From contig JAAMPI010000075.1 of the NCBI GenBank assembly GCA_013054445.1, positions 1-64,000 of the forward strand: DNA of 64,000 nucleotides, given 5' to 3'. Of the stretch, positions 53,803-64,000 are shown in pieces (position 1 is the first letter of the stretch; each line of letters begins with the position of its first letter). The translations under genes were made by a program, and so were the position numbers. Source of the DNA: Cudoniella acicularis (lineage: Eukaryota > Ascomycota > Leotiomycetes > Helotiales > Helotiaceae). The notes below the pieces were generated by a model. That model saw only the letters and a list, made by a program, of their open reading frames with translations, searched no databases and was not told where the DNA came from.

Positions 53803-55531
53803 CGGATGGATATAGAGAGCTCGATCACGAGCTCGGGAGAACGGTGGTCGTCAACGTCGTCGATTGAGGTGGTGAAAGCCTATTCCAGGAACGCGAGGCT
53901 CTATTACCGAAGGCACGCGATGTCTGCGGTAACGGTGAAGGTCAGCTAAGGGTGCCTTCGAACGATTGCATAGGACGAAGGACGACTCCGTGAACAACGA
54001 GGCGATGTTGTTGATGAGAGTTTAGGGGTCCGAAGACATGAGGTTGAGATTGAAATTGGGCGGGACTCACTCTCGAAGCGAAGCTCAGGCACCTGAATCG
54101 GACTACCCACAGATGGGGCAACGAAGCAACAGGATGTTGGCGTCTCGAATTATCATACAACACAATTGGAAGGGCCGCAAGGTGTTCGAGAGGAGAGGCG
54201 TGGGTAGGGAGAGGCTGCGGGCCGAAGATGGCGCACAGAGAGTTGGACGTTGTGGTGGACTGCGAGTATGGGTTATGGGAGCTGACGGAAATTGCAGAAG
54301 CAGTGCAGTGACTGCAGTCTGGATTGCAAAGTGCAGGTCCAAGGAGGCCTAATCCTGATTGGAGGTTGGGGCCTTGGGGCCTCAGGCACGTATAATCCAG
54401 AGGCTTGAGCTAGAGCTAGTGCCTTCGACTCAAAAGTGCGGGTGTGCGTTCCACCAAACGGCGACGATGAGCCCCCAAGGTGGAGAACGGTAACCCTGGA
54501 GCGAACTGGCGAAAAGTCTCTTCACATTTGCATCTCACCCACCTCACCCACCTCACCTCACTTCGCGTGAACAGGTGTCACCCGACAAGCGATTTGCAGA
54601 TCTCACCAGCCAACGTTGCTGGATGCTGGATGCCCTGGCCACTGATCACCAGCCTGGCAGCCACCGGCCATCACGCAGTCTCCTTCTTTCTCTCTCCTTC
54701 CCCTTGCGCTGCGTGCACCGCTTGAATATCCCAGCTCCTCAGTGTTTTCAGGGGCGAAATAGACTGCAGCTTCGTCGCCGGGATATAAATAGTTGGGCCT
54801 TCGAGGCCTGCCAATTGGCTTCGCTCTCACCGGGCGCAAGGGGTTCAGAAATTAGAGCCGTGCCTGGAACAAATGCGCGGCTGCGCGATGCATGCGCAGA
54901 CGCAGAGATACGGAGGAGCACTTTGTAGATGCGCTGACGGACACGGCTGCTGGACCAGCCAGAAACTCATTTTTTCTTGAAAGCTTTTCAACAAACCGAT
55001 CCTGCCCGCACAGTTCTTCCTAGCTGCAGGCCAAGAGCCTCGACGTGAACTATCTAGAACAAGCAGGAAGAAGCGCTACTACCTGTCTGTACCTACTCTA
55101 GTACAGAGTAGGTACATAGGTAATTGATTCATCCTTCCAAATTCCTTCTGTCGCCGGGCGTCTGTTTCACACTCCTGTCGCGTTCTGCGACCATCACATG
55201 CCTACCAACCCTCGGAACTTTTGCACCAACTTGCAGGGGGATATGCTTACTTGGTTGTGATGAAGACAATTTACTCGGGTTCTTCAACCGCTCTTGGCGA
55301 GATCATTGGGCTGGGTTGAAGTGCTCTTTCCTTGACCCCCGGACTTCAAATTCCAGAATCACATTTCTCGTCGTTTTAAAAGTGCCAGTAAACGTCGTAA
55401 TCATTCATATTCTACACTGAAACGCATTCCTGCCTAGAACCCAGCTCGCCGACTATGCCTTGAAAATATTTTGTATAATGTACAAGACCCATTATTCGCC
55501 TCCCACAATACTCATGAATATGTGCAGAATC
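53803..55531. other. Intergenic between casein kinase 1 and NUP133
   Basis: About 1.7 kb. The left part holds the casein kinase promoter and 5' UTR, including a CT/AC-rich tract (CTCACCCACCTCACC near 54535). Frames at 54038-54352, 54480-54928 and 55124-55420 have no supporting features. The final part is the NUP133 3' flank. Confidence 0.5.
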
Positions 55532-58500
55532 TCAATACTTTTTGACCGAGTTGCTGAAACCACCGTTGAGTTTAGCCTTCGGTTTGAAGGTCAACTTCGA
55601 ATGCAATAAACGCTCAGCCGCTGACTTCTCTTTCTCAGAAATTGCCTTTTCTGCTTCCTCCAAGGCCATTTTGACTTGGCGCATCTTTTTCCCGTCTTCA
55701 GTCTCGTCCGCGACCTCTTCCGTAAAATCCTGCCGAGCAAGATCTAAAGCCTCGGAGTACCACTTCTCCAACCTGTATCTCTCCAATAACACGTTGAAAT
55801 TATCATCTTCTACCTCGAAATCTTTCGTGATTCTTTCCCGAATACTCGCATCAAGACCGGAGAATCGATGGTCTAATTCATCTGTGCAAGCTCCTAAGAT
55901 GTCTCGGGGTTTGATTGGTTTGATGGTTGAGGCTTTGTCGAATAAATCTGTATTAATTAGTATAGTCGATTACGAAAAGGCAAATTGTAGATTGACTCAC
56001 GATTTTTAAGACAGCCCCGGAATGCTAGATACAGGGCCGTCCGTCTCAATTGTTCCGAAATCTGAAAGTCATCCTTCATGTCGGTGTTGTTGATGTCGGT
56101 CCAGTTGTCTCTCAACATGCATCTCCGCCAGATCACACGTTGGCATAATACCTGATCTTTCCTATCCGCAAGGCCATAACGTGTTGCTTCAATTGCGAGA
56201 TAGAATCTCTCACCCCTAAAGATAGACTGCTCTTCTGGGTCATTGTCATCCATCAATGTAAGGAGGTCAACCAGTGCCGATGCATTCATAGCAGTATGCT
56301 TGATGAGACGAGTCATGTTCTCTCCCAGGAGTGAATTGAACGCTGGCTGTTTACTCGAGAGCTTGCTGCCATGTACTTCCAAAGCTAATTGAACCTCGGC
56401 ATTCTCATCAATCGCGGCGCTGATGGAAGGAAGAATGAAGTCGTAAGCTGTTTCTTGTATCTTTATGAGGCCAAGCTGATTGTGCATGGTAATCAATTCA
56501 GACTTGCCTCCATCTGGAATGATTATTCCATCTTTCTGACTGTAATTTTTACCAACAAGACGGGCTAGTTTTCCTATGCTTAGCTCAATCTTCTTGGACC
56601 ACAAATTCTGTTCTCGGATCAAGCTAAGATCCAAAAGGGTCTGTGCAGCCTGGTCAAAATCGTGGGTTCGAGTAATTTCATGTATCCAAGCAATTTTAGC
56701 ATATTCTGGCTTGCTACGCAAAAATGCCGTTAGATACGCGAGCTCCTCCGGAAAACCGTCGAGTAATACTCTCATCGAGTCAAGTTCGACGTCAAGTTCG
56801 TACAACGCATTGGCCCATCTGGTACCAAATTTGCTGAAGCATTGCCTGACTGTCGCTTGCAAGGCCCTGGATTGCTCATTGTTAATATCAAGCGCAGAAA
56901 CATTGAGACTCCCAGTAGAGTTGTTGATTGCCTTTCTAGAGCACTCGTTGAGCTCAAACATTAGCACGAATGCGAGGGTTGGAAGAATCTCATGCTTTTC
57001 AGCCAGCACAATGGCCTCACCAGGCGAATTGAGCTCTTTCGCAAGTAGTTTAATTGCGGCATCCGCAGCAACCTCTTGCTGGCCTGTGAGTTCCTCTGCC
57101 TCAATTTGGAACTGGGGATCGTCCTGCACGGAACACCAGCGAATTCGTTCTTTGTTGGATCGAATAGACATATCGGCGAGGACGTGGAGCTCATCCTTAA
57201 CCTTGCCCACCAGTTCAGCGCTAGGTTGACCTTCCCTGGGCGATGTCTCGGAATATTCTGTCACAAGCGCTCCAGCTAGCTCAAGTTGCTTCCTGATGTT
57301 TTCTACACCGAAAAATGTCGATGTCCAAAAAGGTGGAAGTCCTTCGTAATTTTTTTTTAAGAATGCCATGCTCGAGCTGCTCTGCCTGCAGACCGTACAA
57401 CCCAATGTTGGCCGTTCGAAAATCGAAGGCACCTTGAAGTGCGCCCACGAGGAGGTCATTAGCTTCACTAGTTATCTCCATCACAAAGCTATGGTCTTTC
57501 TGGCCATCCTGGTAGGTATATTTGATTACCTGAAACGCCCATGGAAGAGCAATCTCCAAATTCCAGATATCGTTAATAAACCAGTGTCGTACGCGGTCCA
57601 GTTCGCCAGCTTCTGGTAGGGGTTCGGTTTTATAATCCTCATGGATATACTCAATAACCTCCGTAAGAAGACCTCTTTTTTGGCCAACGGGTTTTTGTCT
57701 CACCGTCGCATCGTATCGTCTCCAGATAATCGTAGCCGCTTCCATCCGCTCTGCATCCCACAGTAGCCTCCATCGCGTGACACGATCGAGAGCAACCCTA
57801 CTCGTTCTCAAATAATCCGCAAGGTCCAGTAAGGCTGCTGAACGCTTTCTGAGGTTTTGGTCGATGGAACCTGGGGCAGAAGGAATATATGGTGTTTGTG
57901 ACTTCAAAATATCACGACTGAGCTCAAGAGCTGCTTCACCAACCTCTTCTGCAGGAAACTCTAGTTCCGATCTGACTGCAAAATTGATAGGATTGTGCTC
58001 AACATTCCCAAAGAACACTGCCTGCTCAAGTTTGCTTCTAGCTGTGACTTGTTGAGCCTGGTTCGAGGTGAGTTTGGTTACATCGGTTGCTGCTATGCGC
58101 AATACGCCTCCCCCACGGACAATGAGAACAGTGGCGGGATGCTTGGCTTTGTGACGACGCGAGGATTTCGAATCTTCAATACCATATGACGACCCATTGA
58201 CTTCTTCCATGCCAGAGCCAACAATTTCGACATTCATGTCTTTCCGAAAGTCTATAACGTCCTCGAAGGTCTGTGGAAGCAGATGGCTCTCTAGCCTAAG
58301 TTGCATTTCTGGTGTATCCGGTTGCTTCGCCATTGAAACGACAACAACGGCTCGATCAAAAACAGCGTAAGCTACAAGAGAAGGGGCAGGAAAATATAGT
58401 CTTGTATTTGAAGTCGCGGCCCTATTGACGGGTGTTGTATAGGACTTGATCGGGCGGATATTTTTAACAATGAGCTCGCTACGCTTTAGCAGAATCTCGA

Positions 58501-59843
58501 CAAGGATATAGTGAGAGATCTGCCTGTCGCCAAGAGAGGTTAGTAGCAATAGGTTCGCATCTTCTTCTCCATTGTCGGTGAATGAATTTGTCGCATGGGT
58601 GAAGTCGAGTATTTCGAATGTCTCAATGAGAAGCTCACTCATCGCTGGTGTTGCCTCTTTAATAGCGAGAACAATTGCCTCCCGTGCTTCAGCCTCCGCA
58701 ATCAGAGAAGTGTGACCGCCTCGATGTATATCCCACGATTGAAGCTTCCCCTTCGCTGTGGCTAAAACGACATTGCGCTCCCCAACCTTTTCGGGACGTC
58801 CTGCTCTTACTGCTGCTATATCCCCGCGCGAGGAAGAGCTGGATAGCGCATTTCTCAGACTACCAAATATCCCAGTATTGGCAGATCCAGCGCCGCTTCG
58901 GAGAAATTGGACAGAGATCGCAGGTCGTCCTTGACCATCTCTAACGCTCATATAGGCGATTCTTCCGGTACTAAAGGCGAGCATGAAGCCCGCAGATTCC
59001 GCATTCAATATTTGAATGACAGTTTCACCCGATAGCATTCCAGATATAGATAAATCGACGCCATTTCGCTGGAGTCTTAGATCGAGAGTAGCTGCGCTAG
59101 CGATTGATTCCCAGTATGTAATCTTGCCTGTGGTCGGAACAACAACAAGGCCAGGCTCGGAGGAGGAAGCTGAAGCCGAGACTAAAGATCCAAGTGGCAA
59201 AGGGTCGGAAAGGTGTTTCGAGGGATGTGGTATGGCAAAAGTAAAAGTTTCGGGCGAGGCTACGTTAATGGCGTAGGGCCAGACGATGGCATGGGTATGG
59301 GTCAAGGAGAGCGCGTAACCGCTGTCGGAATAGATCGCGCCGTGTTGACGTTCTGCACAGCACATAAGAATCTTTATCAAATGGTGATTGGAGCTACAAA
59401 CCTTTTGCATTTGCGCGCAGTCGATCTGGCAATGCAGGAAGTTTACTGACTGTGTATGTATCGTTTGTAGTCTATGAAGCGGACGTTAGTTGTAGTTGCG
59501 ACAGAAAGTATTCAAGGCCCAGCTAAGTACTTACAAGCACGACACTCCCATCACCCTTGCTGTTTCGATCGCCCAGTCTCTGTTTCTTTCCTCTGACGGC
59601 GATCTCTTTGTGGTGGAGAGAAACCTCCCTGATACTCTCTTGGGGGACTATAGCTGCTGGCTTGTAGGCCTTTGCCTCTTGCATTTCGGGAGGGCCATCG
59701 GGGGGAACAAAGGTCTGATCACTCAGAGCGCTTCTCTGCCTCTTTGCTTTGGGTATGGAGCCTTCATTCGAGAGTGGCCGCTGCCGCCGTCTGCTGGTCC
59801 TAATCGAGGCCGGAGGTGGATTGGAACCGGCAGGAGAGAACAT
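55532..59843 (-). CDS. NUP133: Nucleoporin NUP133, one homopolymer frameshift
   Basis: NUP133 is a scaffold subunit of the Y-complex (Nup84/Nup107-160) of the nuclear pore, with an N-terminal beta-propeller and a C-terminal alpha-helical stack. Exons are complement(join(55532..55947,56001..59352,59402..59471,59535..59843)). The N-terminal tail is basic (SIRTSRRRQRPLS). Splicing gives SVVLTTNDTYTVSKLPALPD and then QHGAIYSDSGYALSLTHTHA, AIVWPY, the Nup133/Nup155-like propeller start. The middle and C-terminus are helical, including AGALVTEYSE and, at the end, LEKWYSEALDLARQDFTEEV. In exon 3 a run of nine T on the plus strand (57350-57358) shifts the frame: with eight, GILKK runs into NYEGLPPFWTSTFFGVENIR. 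With that one-base correction the total is 1,382 codons, in frame through all junctions (1,381 residues). A sequencing error is the simplest reading. Confidence 0.92.
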
Positions 59844-60681
59844 CGTGGGCGGTTGTCGAGAACGAATGGGCGAGCTATCGTAAGTCGGCGACAGCAGGAA
59901 AAAGACTTCGTCGCATTCTCGACAGCTAGGTGTTGATGCTGATGTTGTTGTTGTCGGGAAATACTGGATTAAGCTACAATACTTTAAGGTTGCTAGGCAG
60001 AATGCGCGCGCTAACGCCTAATTAAGGCGGTCTGCTCAAGCCACAAGATTCGTGGAAAGTCGGGGGGCTTTGCCGGCAACTTGAGTTTTCTCGAAGCTCA
60101 AAGAATGCTATTATCGGAAACTTTGTTAGTATAGCCTACATAGCAAGGCCTGCATTCAATTAAACCTGTCTCCTAGGCGTATTATCACTTGGCTTTTGGA
60201 TGCAGGAAAAGTTGACGCACTACTAAGCATCTTTTAGAGATTCACTAGTTTAGCTACCGAATTATTCACAGTTGCAGAGATATTTAGAGTATCAATCGGA
60301 CCATTAGTCTTTTCATCTGCATTCTAGGAATAGTTTTTTATATCGCGAGATTCCAGACTGTTAAAAAAATGCTTACAGTTTGTGAATACCTAGATATACC
60401 ACACTCCCGCAAGCTGGGTAGCAGCTATATACTCGACACAGCGACTAACAAACCTTAGCCCTCTGTCCATCCCCGTCCCCGTCGCCGTCCTGCGCAAGCA
60501 TCAAGCCATTAATACCCCTTCGAGATCACTCTCCGGTGGTCAATCAATCGCCCTGCGAGCGCTTCAGACGACACGCGATCAAGAGCTTGCTAAAGTAGAC
60601 GCAGTAGAGAGATGACGCTTGCACTCCCGAAGACCTTCTCAAGCCAAGAAACAACATCAATCCTAGAATGAGGTTTTCCAA
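59844..60681. other. Divergent region between NUP133 and the AFG1 remnant
   Basis: About 840 bases containing the NUP133 promoter and, at 60255-60400, a copy of the repeat found upstream of ECT1. A pyrimidine-rich stretch (GTCCATCCCCGTCCCCGTCG near 60466) precedes the AFG1 remnant. Confidence 0.55.
60255..60400 (+). repeat. Single distant copy of the 17.25-kb repeat family
   Basis: Starts with CGAATTATTCACAGTTGCAG and continues through AGATATTTAGAG, CTTTTCATCTGCATTCTAGG, TATATCGCGAGATTCCAGAC, a run of A, and GCTTACAGTTTGTGAATACC. These blocks occur in the same order in the third unit at 17415-17560 (TTCACAGACGCAGAGATATT, CCATCTGTATTCAAGGGATA, GCGCGAGATCCCAGACGG, GCTCACAGTTTAGGAGTATC). Both copies lie on the plus strand, in gene-flanking sequence. 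Confidence 0.75.
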
Positions 60682-62887
60682 ATGTCTGCACCAATTGCAA
60701 ATCCAGTAACTTCTCTCACTATTACCAATCCTCTTGTTCTCTACCGTTCTCTTCTCTCAACCAAACAAATCGCACCAGATCCTGCGCAATATCGGCTCGC
60801 CCTTCGTTTGCAAGGACCTTACTCAAGTCTCAAAGACTACTCTCCTCAGACCGAGTATGGAGCCCGACTGAAAGCGATCAGTCGGGCTGTTAAGAAGGCT
60901 CCACAAGTGGACAATGGCTCGAACCTGGCGGTTCTCGGTCGTCCACTGAGACGAGACCCATTATTTGCCCATATATTTTCTGAAAGGAGCGGCGAAAGAC
61001 ACTCACCCTAACACGGGTACTCACAAATTATGAGGCCGCTATGAAAATTGATTCCCCGAGAGGTCTCCTCCTACACGGGGAAGTAGGGACAAGTAAAAGC
61101 ATGATGGTAGATCTCCTTGCTGATTGCCTTCCTAATCGCAAGAAAAGGAGATGGCATTTCAACACATTTATGTTGGAAACACTGGCTCGCCTAGAGCAAC
61201 GACGTATGGACAGTGCGCGACAAGATTCCGAGTATTCATTATTTTGGTCGGCAAAAGAAATGATCGAAAAATCTCCTACCTATTTCTGGACGAGTTTCAA
61301 TTGCCAGACAGAGTGGCAAGTAAAATATTGAGCAATCTTCTCACCATGTTCTTTCACTTAGAGGGCGTACTTATTGCGTCTTCGAATCGAATGCCGGATG
61401 AATTGGCCAAGGCTAGCGGTATGGATTTTGCCGCACCTTCTAGAGGAGGTTTTATGAGGAAAATGTTAGGATTCAACGGCGGCAGGGCCCCGAACATGTT
61501 CCCAGCAAATAATGAGTACGCTGAGTTCGTGGATGTTCTCAAAGCCAGGTGTGAAATCTAGGACATAAGAGGCGAGAGAGATTGGAGAAGAAGGAATGTG
61601 CAAGGGGATGTTGTTAAGAGTGCGCAATTACAGGAATTACGAGAAAAAATGATCGAAAAAGTCGTCACTCCAGAGATTTCACCCACAGGTCTTAAAATTC
61701 CAAATAGCGAATCGGACTCTTTGTCTGAAACCTCGAAGGATGAAACAACAACGATTCCGAAGAAGCATATTGTGGGCTTAGAGAATGAGCAATGGGATTC
61801 TACAGTCAAAGCAACACTTTCTTCAGACACAAAAGACCCAATTCCATAGCGGTCAACGACCCTTAGTGTATTCGGTCGGAAAGTACCAGTTCCACGGCAC
61901 TTTGGAGGCGTTTCGTTCTGGATATTCCAGGATCTATGTGAAGGCGCATTTGGGTAAGGCTGCTCGGTCTCCTAACTTTCATGATTTTCTTCCTCCTTCT
62001 CAAATTTGCTGAAATGAAAAAGGAGCTAANNNNNNNNNNNNNNNNNNNCNNNTTACATTACACTTGCTTCAACATTTCATGCTCTCGTTATGGATGGAGT
62101 GCCAGTCCTCCACGTTTCGCAAAATAATGAAGCCAGAAGATTAATTACCCTTCTGGATGGCCTATATGAAGCACGATGTAAACTTATAATTCAAGCAGAA
62201 GCGGGCCCTGATGATCTTTTCTTCCCCGAGATGAAAGCGACTTCAAGCACAAGAGAAACGGCAGGAGACAACAACGGTGGTGGCGATGCCGTATACCCCA
62301 AGACTTTATCAAAGGTGTACCAAGATCAAACATCTCCTTTTCGACCAAATATATCGTTTTATAAGAATGAACCAAAATCTGGCTACGACCCGGATGAGGA
62401 CTCGGACTTTGGTCCAATTTCTGGGAAGGGTAATGAAATTGAACGCTGAGTCGATTTTGGCATGACTAGCTCTTTTACGGGTGAAGATGAGCGGTTTGCT
62501 TACAAGCGTGCAAGCAGCAGACTTTTGGAGATGTGTGGATCGAGGTGGCATGCTCGAGATGGCCAAAATTGGTGGAGACCTCTGCTGCAGGATGTGCGTC
62601 GATTGGGACGTTCATCGAGTTCAACCGGTTCCTCCAGTACACTAGAACGGCCATCATCAACAAGTGATGTGAAAATTGGAGAGTCGATCGAACTCGACAA
62701 GCCAGCAGGACTTCAGGGGAAATTAATGGAAGAAAGGGAACAGACTATTAAAAGCCCATTTAGAGAAGAACGAGAGGCCCCTACCAAGATTGGTTGGACA
62801 CATGCTTGGGACATGGTGAAATTTGGAAATAAAGCAGGGCCTTGGGGTCAAGGACCGGAGGGTCTGGGCTCGAAATCAAAAGAATAA
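60682..62887 (+). pseudogene. AFG1: Decayed AFG1/LACE1-family AAA+ ATPase
   Basis: AFG1-type ATPases are mitochondrial AAA+ proteins tied to respiratory-complex quality control; this looks like the fungal branch with a long C-terminal region. Recognisable parts in order: ITNPLVLYRSLLSTKQIAPD, then a frame shift near 61000, SPRGLLLHGEVGTSKSMMVD (Walker A, with Ser in place of the last Gly of GxGKS), KRRWHFNTFMLETLARLEQ, and a shift near 61290. These are followed by FLDEFQLPDRVASKILSNLL (Walker B LDE), GVLIASSNRMPDELAKASGM, a TAG at 61559 and another TAG at 61847, both where Trp is expected, and a broken segment with ambiguous bases at 62030-62052. The rest includes EARRLITLLDGLYEARCKLI, an in-frame TGA at 62447, then GEDERFAYKRASSRLLEMCG and a tail to 62887. 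At least two shifts, three stops and a Walker A change make a functional product unlikely; the two Trp-to-TAG changes fit G-to-A (RIP-like) mutation. Confidence 0.85.
62030..62052. other. Ambiguous bases inside the AFG1 remnant
   Basis: A run of N with a single called C marks an assembly gap or masked low-quality join; the true spacing and sequence here are unknown, so the reading frame across it cannot be judged. Confidence 0.95.
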
Positions 62888-63485
62888 TAGAGCATAGAAA
62901 CAAAGCAATAAAGCTTCTCGATGTACGAGCCTAGTAATAAGCACGTGGTCGTTCTTATTTACCTAGTGTTTGGTCGTTGCGTTTGTATTCGTTAAAACTT
63001 AGAAGTTCTCATTTTCCTAGATTAGCTATCTCTAATAATTTACTGTATCCCTCTCATGTGAGTGCACTTGGTGTAAATACCTCCATATCTCACTATATAT
63101 CATTAAGCTGTTTTGTACTTTTCCTAATATTATACTCGTGTTGCATGATCAACCCCTTCCTGTGTAAATTTCACTCACTTTGTGACCCCGTTCCTCCTGT
63201 CAATCATCTCATTAAATTTGTGTATTCTCGTGGAAATCTCAAATAAGACGGTCGAATCTGACTGTCTGGAGATAGTTGAAGTTCTAGACGAGAAATTTAG
63301 GCAATTATGATAAGCAATTCAAAAAGATAACTCATCTCTTATTATCCTTTGGCTTTAATGCCAAAGCTGTGTATACAGTTGCTCGCTTTCATATTGTCTA
63401 CCAAAGCCAAACGCCCCGCCAATGCAAGTCTCGTCCGGAGTATAATTCCTTACGCCTACCAATGCCTTATGAACCAAGCCCTTCC
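62888..63485. other. Intergenic between AFG1 remnant and TRAPP gene
   Basis: About 600 bases, AT-rich, between two convergent genes. The plus frame 62977-63246 is unsupported. Nothing else seen. Confidence 0.55.
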
Positions 63486-64000
63486 TCACAGATTCCCTAC
63501 CCCAGGTGTCCAACTCTCCCCAATCCTCCTCATATCCTCCGCAAATCTCCGACTCGTAATCTTCTTCCCTCCCCTCCCCGTCGGCGGACTATGCTCATCC
63601 GGTTCATAAAATGGGTTTTGCAGCAACCTCACATACGCCGTTTGTATCGCTCGAAAGACCTACTCTCCCGTTAGCACCTTGATCAAGACCGTTGCAGCAC
63701 GAGCAAACCCCACCAACTTCATCTCTCCCTCTCTCAACCCCAAAACGCCCACTCCCTTCGCGCCCCCAGGGACCTCCCCACCAATCGCCCGCCCCCTCAT
63801 ATCCACCACAGCCACGAACTTAACACCTGTGTTCGTCTCAAAGCCATACGCCGCAAGCCGCTCATCGATCGCGTGCAGCAGGCCGTAATCGCCAGATAGA
63901 CCACCGCCAGATGTGAGATTTTCTTTCGAGCGCGCTTCGAAGATGTCGAGGGTGCTGGAGAGGAGGAGAGAGAATTGGAGGGATGTGCGGAGTGGTGTTT
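63486..64000 (-). CDS. TCA17: TRAPP complex subunit, TRAPPC2L/Tca17 (sedlin-like), 5' end outside window
   Basis: Longin-fold sedlin-like proteins are small subunits of the TRAPP tethering complexes in ER-Golgi and intra-Golgi traffic. Two exons are seen, complement(join(63486..63659,63714..64000)), about 153 residues; the N-terminus lies beyond the right edge. The upstream exon reads TSLQFSLLLSSTLDIFEARS, SGDYGLLHAIDERLAAYGFE, TNTGVKFVAVVDMRGRAIGG and ends GLREGEMKL. A 54-bp intron (GTGGGG to GAGTAG) joins in phase 0 to VFRAIQTAYVRLLQNPFYEP, then the C-terminus KITSRRFAEDMRRIGESWTP and a stop at 63486. The order LD.FEAR, YGLL.AIDERLAVYG, TNTGV..V.VVD and FRA.Q.AY..LLQNPFY is that of TRAPPC2L. 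The extended loop PGGAKGVG and the C-terminal tail are fungal-type. Confidence 0.88.

Noticed and set aside
56576..57229. 217-codon plus-strand open frame
   Set aside because: It is antisense to the helical part of NUP133 and has low-complexity Ser-rich composition.
1..64000. CRISPR arrays, operons, riboswitches, biosynthetic gene cluster
   Set aside because: No regularly spaced direct repeats with spacers were seen; the genes are intron-containing eukaryotic genes of unrelated function, with no synthase core enzyme.

Overview
The window is a piece of a nuclear genome from a filamentous ascomycete. The support is many short GT-AG introns (about 45-150 bp) with GTAAGT-like donors, a Zn2Cys6 cluster, fungus-only families (ICE2, KEX1, SFM1, SWC4), a small secreted cysteine-rich protein, and AT-rich repeat blocks with C-to-T style damage. 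Gene content and repeat style would suit a leotiomycete, but that placement is inference. Two runs of ambiguous bases (137-153 and 62030-62052) and several isolated frame breaks suggest a draft assembly.

Left part (1-23.2 kb), gene-dense: a mitochondrial-type hypothetical protein (-), ICE2 (-) divergent from MYG1 (+), an endosulfine/Igo1 protein (-), the SPOUT methyltransferase SFM1 (+, five exons), the Golgi carboxypeptidase KEX1 (+) convergent with mRNA exporter RAE1 (-), an unnamed conserved protein (-), ethanolamine-phosphate cytidylyltransferase ECT1 (+), a branched-chain aminotransferase (+) and a basic/coiled-coil protein (-). A dispersed repeat occurs as three tandem-like units ahead of ECT1 (17.25-17.56 kb), with a fourth copy at 60.25 kb.

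Middle (23.2-48.8 kb), gene-poor: phosphopantothenoylcysteine decarboxylase (-, two frame breaks) divergent from monothiol glutaredoxin GRX5 (+), a small hypothetical protein (-), a secreted double-psi beta-barrel protein (-), a small secreted cysteine-rich protein (+), then about 10.9 kb without a credible gene. That stretch holds a 653-bp element with perfect 29-bp inverted ends and Tc1/mariner-like remnants. It leads into a microsatellite-rich region upstream of a gene fusing a Zn2Cys6 DNA-binding cluster to a maltose/NodL-type hexapeptide acetyltransferase. After it comes a repeat-rich stretch with a tRNA-like pol III promoter unit and two copies of another dispersed repeat.

Right part (48.8-64 kb): SWC4 (-) divergent from a p24 cargo receptor (+), a lipidated-type casein kinase 1 (-), the nucleoporin NUP133 (-, one homopolymer frameshift), a decayed AFG1-family ATPase (+) with several disablements including the Walker A motif, and a TRAPP subunit of the TRAPPC2L/Tca17 type (-) running off the right edge.

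Most genes are unlinked housekeeping functions: secretory pathway (ICE2, KEX1, p24, CK1, TRAPP), nuclear pore/mRNA export (RAE1, NUP133), chromatin (SWC4), lipid, amino-acid and CoA metabolism. I see no biosynthetic cluster and no clear new multi-gene system. The items most worth a second look are the transcription-factor/acetyltransferase fusion, the decayed AFG1 copy and the four repeat families.
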